Origin: Competibacteraceae bacterium UBA6584
GTDB lineage: Bacteria; Pseudomonadota; Gammaproteobacteria; Competibacterales; Competibacteraceae
NCBI GenBank assembly: GCA_002433805.1
Contig: DJIW01000109.1
Location: 600 to 12,930 of the forward strand
Reading direction: 5' to 3'
Length of the DNA: 12,331 nucleotides
The notes under the pieces are model-generated. The model saw only the letters and a program-made list of their open reading frames with translations, was not told where the DNA came from and ran no database searches. Positions within the stretch are counted from its first letter, which is position 1. Every line of letters starts with the position of its first letter. Of this stretch, positions 1 to 6,190 are shown one piece after another. Made by a program: the position numbers and the translations under genes.

Positions 1-225
1 GGCATCGTGCTCGGCAATCTGGTCGGGTTGATCGATAGCGATTATCAAGGCGAGCTGATGGTGTCTTGCTGGAATCGAGGCCAAGCCCCCTTTACCATCG
101 CCGTCGGCGAACGGATCGCCCAACTGGTGATCGTGCCGGTGGCGCGGGCGCAATTCACCCTTGTTCCCGAATTCACCCCCAGCGCGCGTGGGGCCGGCGG
201 TTTCGGCCATTCCGGCCGGCACTAA
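1..225 (+). CDS. dut: dUTP diphosphatase (dUTPase), C-terminal half, 5' end outside the window
   Basis: dUTPase hydrolyses dUTP to dUMP and pyrophosphate, which keeps uracil out of DNA and feeds thymidylate synthesis in the cytosol. The reading frame is open from base 1 and gives 74 residues, about half of the roughly 150-residue bacterial enzyme. Three of the five conserved dUTPase motifs are visible: motif 3 as GLIDSDYQGEL (its Tyr discriminates against ribose), motif 4 as GERIAQLVIVPV, and the glycine-rich C-terminal motif 5 as RGAGGFGHSG, which closes over the active site of the neighbouring subunit in the trimer. The sequence is close in style to the E. coli Dut C-terminus. algC starts 61 bases downstream on the same strand, as in Pseudomonas, so the genes may be co-transcribed. 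The true start lies upstream of the window. Confidence 0.96.
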   Translation, partial: GIVLGNLVGLIDSDYQGELMVSCWNRGQAPFTIAVGERIAQLVIVPVARAQFTLVPEFTPSARGAGGFGHSGRH

Positions 226-286
226 CCCAACTTTCGCTCCGACCGTTCCGGGTTCGGTAACCGCGCACGCTCGCCTTCACAAGCTC

Positions 287-1660
287 ATGCTGAAATCCAT
301 TTTTCGGGAATACGACATTCGCGGCGTGGTCGATCGCGATCTGACGGCCGAAGGGGTCCGCGACATCGGTCAGGCCATCGGCAGCCTGGCCGGCGAACGG
401 GGCGAAACCACCGTAATCGTCGCGCGCGACGGGCGATTATCGAGCCCTGGGCTGTGCGAAGCGCTCAAGGCCGGCATCCGCGCCGCCGGCCTGGACGTTC
501 TGGATGTGGGTGCGGTTTCGACGCCCCTGCTTTATTACGCCGCCCATACCATCGGGGCCAGCCATGCGGGGGTGATGGTGACAGGCAGCCACAACCCGCC
601 GCAATACAACGGCTTGAAGATCGTCATCGACAAGATTGCGCTGCACGGCGAGGTAATCCGCGACCTGCGCCGTCGGATCGAAACCGGCGATCTCCGGCAC
701 GGACAGGGCCGCGAGCGAGCCGCCGATATCCGCGACGATTATGTCCGCCGGCTCGGCGAGGCATTGCAACTCTCCCGACCCTGCAAAGTGGTGGTGGATT
801 GCGGCAACGCCATCGCGACGGAAACCGCGCCGCGCCTGTTCCGAGCGCTGGGTTGCGAGGTGGTGGAGCTGTATTGCGAGGTGGACGGCCGGTTTCCCAA
901 CCACCATCCCGACCCCAGCGTTCCGGAAAATCTGGCCGATTTGCAAGCGGCGGTGCTGGAGCACCGCGCCGATATCGGCTTGGCGTTCGACGGCGACGCC
1001 GACCGGCTGGGCGTCGTCACCGACGCCGGAGAGATCATCTGGCCGGATCGGGTGCTGATGCCGCTCGCCGAGGAAGTGCTGGCCGGCCATCCCGGCGCGG
1101 GCATCGTCTACGACATCAAATGCTCCTGGCATCTGACCCGTTTGATCGAGGGTTTGGGCGGTCGACCCATTCCGTGGAAAACCGGCCACTCGCTGATCAA
1201 GGCCAAGATGCGGGAAACCGGCGCGCTGCTGGGCGGCGAAATGTCCGGGCATTTCGTGCATGCCGATGCGTGGTTCGGCTTCGACGACGCTTTTTACGCC
1301 GCGGCCCGGTTGTTGAGGTTACTAGCCCGGCAACAGCGCTCCAGCGCCGAGTTTTTCGCCGCCTATCCGACCGGCCTCAACACCCCTGAATTGCGGCTCG
1401 ACATGGCCGAAGACGAACCGTTCGCCTTCATGCGCCAACTGTCCGAGCAAGCGGTTTTCGGAACCGAGGCGCGGATCATCACGCTGGACGGCTTGCGGGT
1501 GGAATTTCCGCACGGTTGGGGCCTGGTGCGCGCCTCCAACACCACGCCGAGCTTGACCTTGCGATTTGAGGCCGACGATCCGGCGGCCTTGGCCGACATT
1601 CAAGATCGATTCCGACAACAGCTGCTGGCGCTGCGATCCGATTTACTTTTACCTTTCTAA
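287..1660 (+). CDS. algC: Phosphomannomutase/phosphoglucomutase (AlgC-type)
   Basis: A cytosolic alpha-D-phosphohexomutase that interconverts hexose 1- and 6-phosphates (mannose and glucose), feeding GDP-mannose, LPS-core and exopolysaccharide precursors and glycogen metabolism. The 457 residues are near the 463 of P. aeruginosa AlgC. All four signature sites are present: the phosphoserine loop TGSHNP (Ser101), the metal loop DGDADR (235-240), the sugar-specificity loop GEMSGH (317-322) and the C-terminal phosphate-binding loop RASNTTPSLTLRFE (415-428). The frame extends upstream to a TTG at 161 inside dut, but homology begins at MLKSIFREYDIRG and 287 is the only ATG before it, so I chose 287. 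No clear Shine-Dalgarno precedes it, which fits translation linked to a dut transcript. The placement between dut and argB supports the algC name over a generic mutase. Substrate range is inferred from the family. Confidence 0.94.
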   Translation: MLKSIFREYDIRGVVDRDLTAEGVRDIGQAIGSLAGERGETTVIVARDGRLSSPGLCEALKAGIRAAGLDVLDVGAVSTPLLYYAAHTIGASHAGVMVTGSHNPPQYNGLKIVIDKIALHGEVIRDLRRRIETGDLRHGQGRERAADIRDDYVRRLGEALQLSRPCKVVVDCGNAIATETAPRLFRALGCEVVELYCEVDGRFPNHHPDPSVPENLADLQAAVLEHRADIGLAFDGDADRLGVVTDAGEIIWPDRVLMPLAEEVLAGHPGAGIVYDIKCSWHLTRLIEGLGGRPIPWKTGHSLIKAKMRETGALLGGEMSGHFVHADAWFGFDDAFYAAARLLRLLARQQRSSAEFFAAYPTGLNTPELRLDMAEDEPFAFMRQLSEQAVFGTEARIITLDGLRVEFPHGWGLVRASNTTPSLTLRFEADDPAALADIQDRFRQQLLALRSDLLLPF

Positions 1661-1700
1661 TCATCTTATCCTTTCAACCGCTTAAGAGGCTTATCCACGC

Positions 1701-2594
1701 ATGGCTCTCGATGCCCAAGCCGCCACTCAGATCGCGCGCGTATTGACCGAATCGCTGCCTTATATCCGCCGCTTTTCCGGCAAGACCATCGTAGTCAAGT
1801 ACGGCGGTAACGCCATGGAAAGCGAGGAGTTAAAAAACGGCTTCGCCCGCGACATCGTGCTGATGAAGCTGGTCGGCTTCAATCCGGTGGTGGTGCACGG
1901 CGGCGGACCGCAAATCAGCAGCCTGCTCAAGCGCATCGGCAAGGAAAGCCGCTTCGTCGATGGGATGCGGGTGACCGACAGCGAAACCATGGATGTGGTC
2001 GAAATGGTGTTGGGCGGGTTGGTCAACAAGGAAATCGTCAATAACATCAACCGTCACGGCGGCTGCGCGGTGGGCCTGACCGGCAAGGACGGCGATCTGA
2101 TTCACGCCCGCAAACTGACCATCACCCGCCAGAGCCCCGAGCTTAAAGCGCCGGAAATCATCGACATCGGTCATGTCGGCGAAGTCGCCAGCATCGACAA
2201 ATCCATCGTCGAAACGCTGACCGCCGGCAACTTTATTCCGGTGATCGCGCCCATCGGGGTGGGCAAGGACGGTCAGTCCTACAACATCAACGCCGATTTG
2301 GTGGCCGGCAAGGTCGCCGAGGTGCTGCGCGCCGAAAAGCTGATCCTGTTGACCGATACCGCCGGCGTGAAGGACAGACAAGGGAATTTGCTGACCGGTC
2401 TCGACGCCCGGCGGGTGCAGGAGTTGATCGACGACGGCACCATCCACGGCGGGATGCTGCCGAAAGTCGCCTGCGCGCTGGATGCGGTGCGCGGCGGGGT
2501 GAAAGCGGCGCACATCATCGACGGGCGGATCGAGCACGCGGTGCTGGTTGAACTGTTCACCGACGCCGGCATCGGCACTTTGATGCGGGGGTAG
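1701..2594 (+). CDS. argB: Acetylglutamate kinase (N-acetyl-L-glutamate 5-phosphotransferase)
   Basis: Catalyses the second step of arginine synthesis, ATP-dependent phosphorylation of N-acetylglutamate, in the cytosol. The 297 residues match the amino-acid-kinase fold: the nucleotide/phosphate loop KYGGNAM (33-39), the substrate-binding glycine loop VHGGGPQI (65-72), a central GLTGKDG segment and the LLTDTAG and HGGMLPK motifs of the ATP-binding half. About 25 residues precede the first beta strand. In the arginine-inhibited hexameric enzymes, such as that of P. aeruginosa, an N-terminal helix mediates hexamer formation, and the E. coli-type insensitive dimers lack it. Arginine feedback inhibition is therefore likely (inference). 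An AAGAGG Shine-Dalgarno at 1684-1689 sits 11 bases before the ATG. The 40-base gap to algC and the Pseudomonas-like order suggest one operon dut-algC-argB. Confidence 0.97.
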   Translation: MALDAQAATQIARVLTESLPYIRRFSGKTIVVKYGGNAMESEELKNGFARDIVLMKLVGFNPVVVHGGGPQISSLLKRIGKESRFVDGMRVTDSETMDVVEMVLGGLVNKEIVNNINRHGGCAVGLTGKDGDLIHARKLTITRQSPELKAPEIIDIGHVGEVASIDKSIVETLTAGNFIPVIAPIGVGKDGQSYNINADLVAGKVAEVLRAEKLILLTDTAGVKDRQGNLLTGLDARRVQELIDDGTIHGGMLPKVACALDAVRGGVKAAHIIDGRIEHAVLVELFTDAGIGTLMRG

Positions 2595-2694
2595 TTGAGA
2601 GCCGGCTTCGGCAACGGGGATTTCTCCCGCCTCGACGCCTTGGCGCGACTTGGCTACACTTGCCAGAAACCCTTACAAAACCCTGGGAAAAGCC

Positions 2695-3459
2695 ATGCGC
2701 CGAGTCGTCTTCAACCAAAAAGGGGGGGTGGGCAAATCCACCATCGCGTGCAATTTGGCCGCCATCAGCGCCGCGCGGGGCAAGCGGACGCTGGTCGTCG
2801 ATCTAGACCCGCAAGCCAACGCTTCCCGCTATCTGCTGGGAAAAAGCCTGGACGAGCAAAAGAAAACCCTGGCTCACTTCTTCGACGACATTCTGGCCTA
2901 CAAGCTGTTTCCCGAAAAACCTGAGAGCTACATCGTCCCGACCCGTTTCAGCAATCTCGACGTCATGCCGTCCGATCCCCGGCTGGAAGACCTGCAAGTC
3001 AAGCTGGAATCGCGCTACAAAATGTATAAGCTGCGGGAGGCGATGGACGCCTTCAAAAATTTCGACAATATTTTCATCGACACGCCGCCGGCCTTGAATT
3101 TCTTCACCCGATCCGCGCTGATCGCCGCCGACACTTGCTTGATTCCCTTCGACTGCGACGATTTTTCGCGCCGCGCCCTCTACACCCTGATAGAGAGCGT
3201 GCGGGAAATTCAGTCCGATCACAATCGCGCGCTGCGGGTCGAGGGCATCGTGGTCAACCACTATCAGGCCCGCGCCAACCTGCCGGTGCGGATGGTGGAG
3301 GAATTGCGTTCCGAGGCGCTGCCGATTCTGAATGCGTTCTTGTCCGCTTCGATTAAAATCCGCGAATCGCACGCTCAGGCGTTGCCGATGATCCATCTCG
3401 ACCCCCGGCACAAACTGACTCGCGAGTTCGAGGCGCTCTACGATCTGCTGGCCGCCTGA
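2695..3459 (+). CDS. Orphan ParA/Soj-family partitioning ATPase
   Basis: Encodes 254 residues of the deviant Walker A ATPase family, whose members use ATP-dependent dimerisation on nucleoid DNA to segregate or position chromosomes, plasmids or large cargo. Visible motifs are the deviant Walker A KGGVGKST at 9-16, with signature Lys9 and catalytic Lys14, the A' motif DLDPQAN at 37-43, and Walker B IFIDTPP at 126-132. There is no N-terminal helix-turn-helix extension, so it is the short, Soj-like form. I place the start at ATG 2695, after a weak GGGAAAA. The frame is open back to a TTG at 2650, but Walker A normally lies at the extreme N-terminus. A TACACT at 2655-2660 could be a -10 box and would exclude the upstream start. 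No parB or parS-like partner is adjacent, so the cargo is unknown. It may follow argB in the same transcript. Confidence 0.9.
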   Translation: MRRVVFNQKGGVGKSTIACNLAAISAARGKRTLVVDLDPQANASRYLLGKSLDEQKKTLAHFFDDILAYKLFPEKPESYIVPTRFSNLDVMPSDPRLEDLQVKLESRYKMYKLREAMDAFKNFDNIFIDTPPALNFFTRSALIAADTCLIPFDCDDFSRRALYTLIESVREIQSDHNRALRVEGIVVNHYQARANLPVRMVEELRSEALPILNAFLSASIKIRESHAQALPMIHLDPRHKLTREFEALYDLLAA

Positions 3460-3526
3460 ACGTTCGGGGAGCGGCCGACGCCTCAGCCGTTAGCTTAGCA
3501 ATCTCACCACCTAGCGAGGTCGCGTC

Positions 3527-4303
3527 ATGTCCGAGCCCAACCCCGCCACCGTCGCCCGCATCGCGGATGCAATGCGCCGCGCCCGCCGGCTGCTGTTTAT
3601 CACCGGCGCGGGCATCTCCGCCGACTCCGGCTTGCCGACTTATCGCGGCATCGGCGGCCTTTACAACGATCGGGCGACCGAGGATGAGTTTTCCATCGAG
3701 ACCGCGCTGTCCGGCTCGATGCTGCAAGCCCGGCCCGCCATCACCTGGAAATACCTGCATCAAATCGAATGCACCTGCCGGGGCGCTTGCCACAACGACG
3801 CCCACGCCATCATCGCCGAACTGCAAGACCGCTTCGAGGTGTGCGTGCTGACCCAGAATATCGATGGCTTTCACCGCAGCGCCGGCAGCCGCAATTTGAT
3901 CGAGATTCACGGCGATATTCACGACCTGCATTGCACCCGCTGCGACTATGCCGCCACGGTCGCGGACTACAGCGCGCTGGAACTGCCGCCCGCCTGCCCG
4001 CAATGCCGCGCGCCGGTCAGGCCGCGGGTGGTGCTGTTCGGCGAAATGCTGCCCGCAGACGCCATCCAGCGCCTCTACGCCGAACTGGACCAGGGTTTCG
4101 ACATGGTGTTCAGCATCGGCACCACCAGCGTATTTCCCTACATCGCCGGGCCGGTGGTGCAAGCCAGCCAGATGGGCATTCCCACCGTGGAAATCAACCC
4201 GACCGACACCAACGTCAGCCGCTTCGTGGAATACAAGCTGGCCTCGGGCGCGGCGGCCAGCCTGCGGGCGATCAAGCAGGCTTGGCAACCGGCCTCAGCT
4301 TAA
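3527..4303 (+). CDS. Sir2-family NAD-dependent protein deacylase
   Basis: Sirtuins remove acyl groups from lysine side chains using NAD+, releasing nicotinamide and O-acyl-ADP-ribose. The 258 residues show the Rossmann NAD loop GAGISADSG (27-35), the TQNID motif (109-113), the catalytic His128 in EIHGD and a structural zinc module of two CxxC pairs (Cys136/139 and Cys157/160). The later GTTSVFPYIAGPV and EINP segments complete the NAD pocket. I do not see the CobB-type Tyr/Arg pair that marks class III desuccinylases, so acyl preference is open. Three further cysteines (82, 84, 88) form a CxCxxxC group between the NAD loop and TQNID. A GAGG at 3516-3519 lies 7 bases before the ATG. The gene starts 67 bases after the ParA gene and overlaps the convergent downstream gene by 9 bases. 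It should not be called cobB without phylogeny. Confidence 0.93.
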   Translation: MSEPNPATVARIADAMRRARRLLFITGAGISADSGLPTYRGIGGLYNDRATEDEFSIETALSGSMLQARPAITWKYLHQIECTCRGACHNDAHAIIAELQDRFEVCVLTQNIDGFHRSAGSRNLIEIHGDIHDLHCTRCDYAATVADYSALELPPACPQCRAPVRPRVVLFGEMLPADAIQRLYAELDQGFDMVFSIGTTSVFPYIAGPVVQASQMGIPTVEINPTDTNVSRFVEYKLASGAAASLRAIKQAWQPASA

Positions 4304-5386
4304 ATCGAGCAAGCGCTCCAACCAGCCGGCGGCCTCATCGATCCCGCCGGGTTCGACCGGCGCTTTGGCGGGTTGCTCCAGCACCCGTTGCAAAGCGTCC
4401 GCCAGATCGCCGGACGCCAGTTGCCGGCGGCCGATCTTGACCGCGTTGCCATGCTCGATCAGCCACCGGCTGAGCCAAGGCTCCTCCGGCCAATCATCCC
4501 GCGCCACGTAGAGCGCGCGCGCGCCGTTGCAAGCCGCTTCGGTGAATGCGCCATAGCCGGGCTTGGTGAACAGCACGTCGCAGGAGCGGATCAAATCCAC
4601 CATCGAACAGCCCTCCAGCGCTCCCCAATCCGCCATGTCCGGCCGCGAGACCGACCAGTTGGGCGGGACCAACCAGCGGACGCCCGGCTGTATCGGCCAC
4701 GCTTCCAGGGGCGGGCGCATATCCACCCCGCCCAAGCCCATCAACACTAGAATTTCGCCTTCGCGCAAGCCGAGCCGACGGTCGATGTCCTGACGCCGGT
4801 TCCGACCCAGGGCCGCGATTGGTCCCAACTTCTGGACATTGTTTAAATCGGGCATCGGCATACTGGGAACCGGCTGCAAGAACGCCCTGGCGCTGTTGTA
4901 GGCTGACAACATGGGTTCGCGCAACGCCACCAGATCCGGCGCGTCCGGACAATAGCCCGCCAGAATATCGGCCCAATTCAGCGAACACAGCGCCAGCGCC
5001 GGAATGTCCAAACGGGCCGCCGCCGCCAAGGTCAGATAAGGCACATCGGCCAGCACCCCATCGGGTTTCGCCGCGCGCAACGCGCGTTCCTGCTCGCTGA
5101 GGCGCGCTGCCCACTCGCGGTGAAAAATTCGGTAAGCGGCCAAACTTTCAGGAATTTTCGCCTCCAAGGCATCCACCATCACCATCCCGAAATCGGCGGC
5201 GAGCGCGACGCAATCAAACGGCCCGTCGATCCGCTGGCGCAACGTCGCCTCCGGAAGCGCGCTTTGCAGGGTCAACCGGGCCTTCGGCCAGCGGCGTCGC
5301 CAAGCATTTAAAACCGGCGCGACTTGCGCTAAATGGCCGAATCCATGGCCGGACAGCGCCACGTACAGGCGCTTGGCTAACGCCAT
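4295..5386 (-). CDS. GT-B-fold glycosyltransferase-like protein (MurG/family 28-like), acceptor unknown
   Basis: Encodes 363 residues resembling GT-B-fold glycosyltransferases, which move sugars from nucleotide-sugar donors. The N-terminus carries a glycine-rich loop, ALSGHGFGHLAQ (10-21), like the GxGxH loop that opens MurG-type and related enzymes. After an Ala/Leu-rich N-terminal Rossmann-like half, a second domain begins near residue 210 (ILVLMGLGG). The stretch LFTKPGYGAFTEAACNG (272-288) corresponds to the conserved donor-binding GxGxxTExxxxG region of this fold. No signal peptide or membrane helix is visible, so it is probably cytosolic. The start follows a strong Shine-Dalgarno. The gene stands alone on the minus strand, transcribed away from a palindrome-rich region shared with the gene at 5578, and its stop overlaps the Sir2 stop region. 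Donor and acceptor cannot be read from sequence. A non-enzymatic or kinase-associated GT-like role is possible. Confidence 0.75.
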   Translation of the reverse strand: MALAKRLYVALSGHGFGHLAQVAPVLNAWRRRWPKARLTLQSALPEATLRQRIDGPFDCVALAADFGMVMVDALEAKIPESLAAYRIFHREWAARLSEQERALRAAKPDGVLADVPYLTLAAAARLDIPALALCSLNWADILAGYCPDAPDLVALREPMLSAYNSARAFLQPVPSMPMPDLNNVQKLGPIAALGRNRRQDIDRRLGLREGEILVLMGLGGVDMRPPLEAWPIQPGVRWLVPPNWSVSRPDMADWGALEGCSMVDLIRSCDVLFTKPGYGAFTEAACNGARALYVARDDWPEEPWLSRWLIEHGNAVKIGRRQLASGDLADALQRVLEQPAKAPVEPGGIDEAAGWLERLLDLS

Positions 5387-5393
5387 GACCCTA

Positions 5394-5400
5394 TCCTCCA
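5394..5400 (-). promoter_or_regulatory. Strong ribosome-binding site of the glycosyltransferase-like gene
   Basis: On the minus strand this reads TGGAGGA, a near-perfect anti-Shine-Dalgarno match, separated by 7 bases (5387-5393) from the ATG at 5386-5384. It fixes the start codon of the minus-strand gene and suggests efficient translation. Confidence 0.8.
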
Positions 5401-5401
5401 G

Positions 5402-5416
5402 TGAGAATCTTTCTCA
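5402..5416. promoter_or_regulatory. Fur-box-like inverted repeat
   Basis: TGAGAATCTTTCTCA has perfect 6-base arms (TGAGAA/TTCTCA). It matches the 7-1-7 Fur consensus TGATAAT-N-ATTATCA at 11 of the 14 defined positions, allowing any central base. It lies 16-30 bases upstream of the minus-strand start, just beyond its ribosome-binding site, and about 160 bases from the plus-strand gene, so if functional it would control the glycosyltransferase-like gene. Fur binding is inferred from resemblance only. Confidence 0.4.
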
Positions 5417-5450
5417 ATACCAGCGAAACAATCGTTGCTTTTTTAAAAAA

Positions 5451-5472
5451 ATTGTGATAGCAATGACACAAT
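5451..5472. repeat. Inverted repeat ATTGTG-N10-CACAAT, possible operator
   Basis: Perfect 6-base arms at 5451-5456 and 5467-5472 frame ten bases. The TGTGA/ACACA core resembles a CRP/FNR-superfamily site, but the half-sites are 8 bases apart rather than the CRP-typical 6, so I do not name the regulator. It is preceded by a T6A7 tract (5439-5451) that would bend DNA. It falls at or just beyond the start point predicted for the candidate minus-strand promoter. Confidence 0.35.
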
Positions 5473-5492
5473 ACAACAGCTTATCTTATATC
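5463..5492 (+). promoter_or_regulatory. Candidate sigma70 promoter for the gene at 5578
   Basis: ATGACA (5463-5468; 5 of 6 to TTGACA) and TATATC (5487-5492; 4 of 6 to TATAAT) are separated by 18 bases. It would start transcription near 5499 and give a leader of about 80 bases. The region is AT-rich by nature, so chance matches are likely. Confidence 0.3.
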
Positions 5493-5508
5493 AAACAATA
5501 ATTGTCAT
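5480..5508 (-). promoter_or_regulatory. Candidate sigma70 promoter for the glycosyltransferase-like gene
   Basis: On the minus strand ATGACA (complement of 5503-5508) and GATAAG (complement of 5480-5485) are 17 bases apart and match 5 and 4 of 6 consensus bases. The predicted start near 5473 would leave a leader of roughly 87 bases containing the Fur-like repeat. It overlaps the candidate plus-strand promoter, which would couple the two genes. Confidence 0.3.
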
Positions 5509-5516
5509 TTTTGATA
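5489..5516. repeat. Inverted repeat TATCAAA-N14-TTTGATA with nested ACAATAATTGT palindrome
   Basis: Perfect 7-base arms at 5489-5495 and 5510-5516 enclose 14 bases. Inside, a second perfect palindrome ACAAT-A-ATTGT occupies 5495-5505, off-centre from the outer one. Together they cover the -35 area of the candidate minus-strand promoter and the -10 area of the candidate plus-strand promoter, an operator-like position. The regulator is unknown. Confidence 0.4.
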
Positions 5517-5523
5517 CAACCAT

Positions 5524-5541
5524 CTGCAAGCTGATTTGCAG
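5524..5541 (+). repeat. Short leader hairpin CTGCAA-N6-TTGCAG
   Basis: Perfect 6-base arms with a 6-base loop lie 37 bases upstream of the ATG at 5578, within the likely leader of that gene. It has no T-run after it, so it is not a terminator. It could be an operator or a weak RNA hairpin. Confidence 0.3.
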
Positions 5542-5577
5542 TCCCGTTATCGGCTCGATGTAGAAGAGGTTATCATC

Positions 5578-5895
5578 ATGGCGCAGGCGCTTACCTCGGA
5601 AATACTCAAACGCACCAGCCGCGCGTTCGCGGGGACCTACGGCACCAGCGAGGAAAACCGGTCCTTGGGCTTCACGCCAGGCTTTCGGGACGAGGAAACC
5701 GGCGCCGTCTACCTCTCCTGTTGGTCCGATGGCTCGCCCGCCCCTTTTCACGCGCTCGACGGCCTGCCCGATCATCTCATCCTGGCGCGCGGTCCCAACG
5801 GGCGCGTCGCGGCGGTCAAAGCCAGCATCGTCGCCGGCTTCATCCGCTGGGGACTGTTTTACACCCGCGAACAAGCCGCTCACTGTCTCGATTGA
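5578..5895 (+). CDS. Small conserved-looking protein of unknown function (105 aa)
   Basis: Encodes 105 residues with no signal peptide or membrane segment. I do not recognise a named family with certainty. The body contains a compact pattern: GFRDEETGAVYLSCWSDG, then APFHALDGLPDHLI, then GRVAAVKASIVAGFIRWG and a C-terminal FYTREQAA. It resembles small uncharacterised proteobacterial proteins ending in GF-R-G-FYTREEAA, as I recall them. The frame is open back to 5536, but AGAGG at 5565-5569 lies 8 bases before ATG 5578 and supports that start. Codon use is GC-rich like the rest of the window. The gene is divergent from the glycosyltransferase-like gene and shares the palindromic region with it, so common regulation is possible. 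About 295 bases separate it from glgP, so it is probably monocistronic. Confidence 0.75.
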   Translation: MAQALTSEILKRTSRAFAGTYGTSEENRSLGFTPGFRDEETGAVYLSCWSDGSPAPFHALDGLPDHLILARGPNGRVAAVKASIVAGFIRWGLFYTREQAAHCLD

Positions 5896-6190
5896 TCCCG
5901 TCAATTTCTCCGAGCGGTTTTAGCTGGGAATTTAGCGCGTTTTACCCCGCCCCATCACGGCCGATCAGCCGCCGATCGCGCCTCATCGGCCCGCGCGCAT
6001 GATCGCTTGCGCCAGTTTGACTTGAATTTGAAAACAGCCCGACTATCGTTTAGGGGTTGATGGCCAACACCGACCGCCCAGCGCGAGCACGGGCGCGGCT
6101 TGAAAATCGCCACAGACTCAGCACCACTCAGCCGTCCCGGCCCGCCGGGGGTTTCCGATCCTCAAGAACACGCAACGGACTTTCATTGCC
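5896..6190. other. Intergenic region upstream of glgP
   Basis: About 295 bases with no credible gene; the short open frames here extend neighbouring frames or lack a start with a ribosome-binding site. It contains a candidate glgP promoter (listed separately) and a GC-rich hairpin CCCGG-CCCG-CCGGG around 6136-6149, about 40 bases before the glgP start. No intrinsic terminator with a T-run is evident after the small upstream gene. Confidence 0.6.
6022..6049 (+). promoter_or_regulatory. Candidate sigma70 promoter of glgP
   Basis: TTGAAT (6022-6027) and TATCGT (6044-6049) are 16 bases apart and each matches 4 of 6 consensus bases. It sits in an AT-richer pocket inside a GC-rich spacer. Transcription would start near 6056 and leave a leader of about 135 bases. 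This is a weak prediction. Confidence 0.3.

Noticed and set aside
161..286. Upstream TTG start for algC giving a 499-residue protein
   Set aside because: It would begin inside dut in another frame and add 42 residues rich in Pro/Ala with no counterpart in the family; ATG 287 gives the expected N-terminus.
3353..4288. A 311-residue minus-strand frame opposite the ParA 3' end and the Sir2 gene
   Set aside because: It is antisense to conserved Sir2 motifs and has no family resemblance.
5451..5472. A CRP site
   Set aside because: The TGTGA half-sites are separated by 8 rather than 6 bases, so I kept it as an unnamed inverted repeat.
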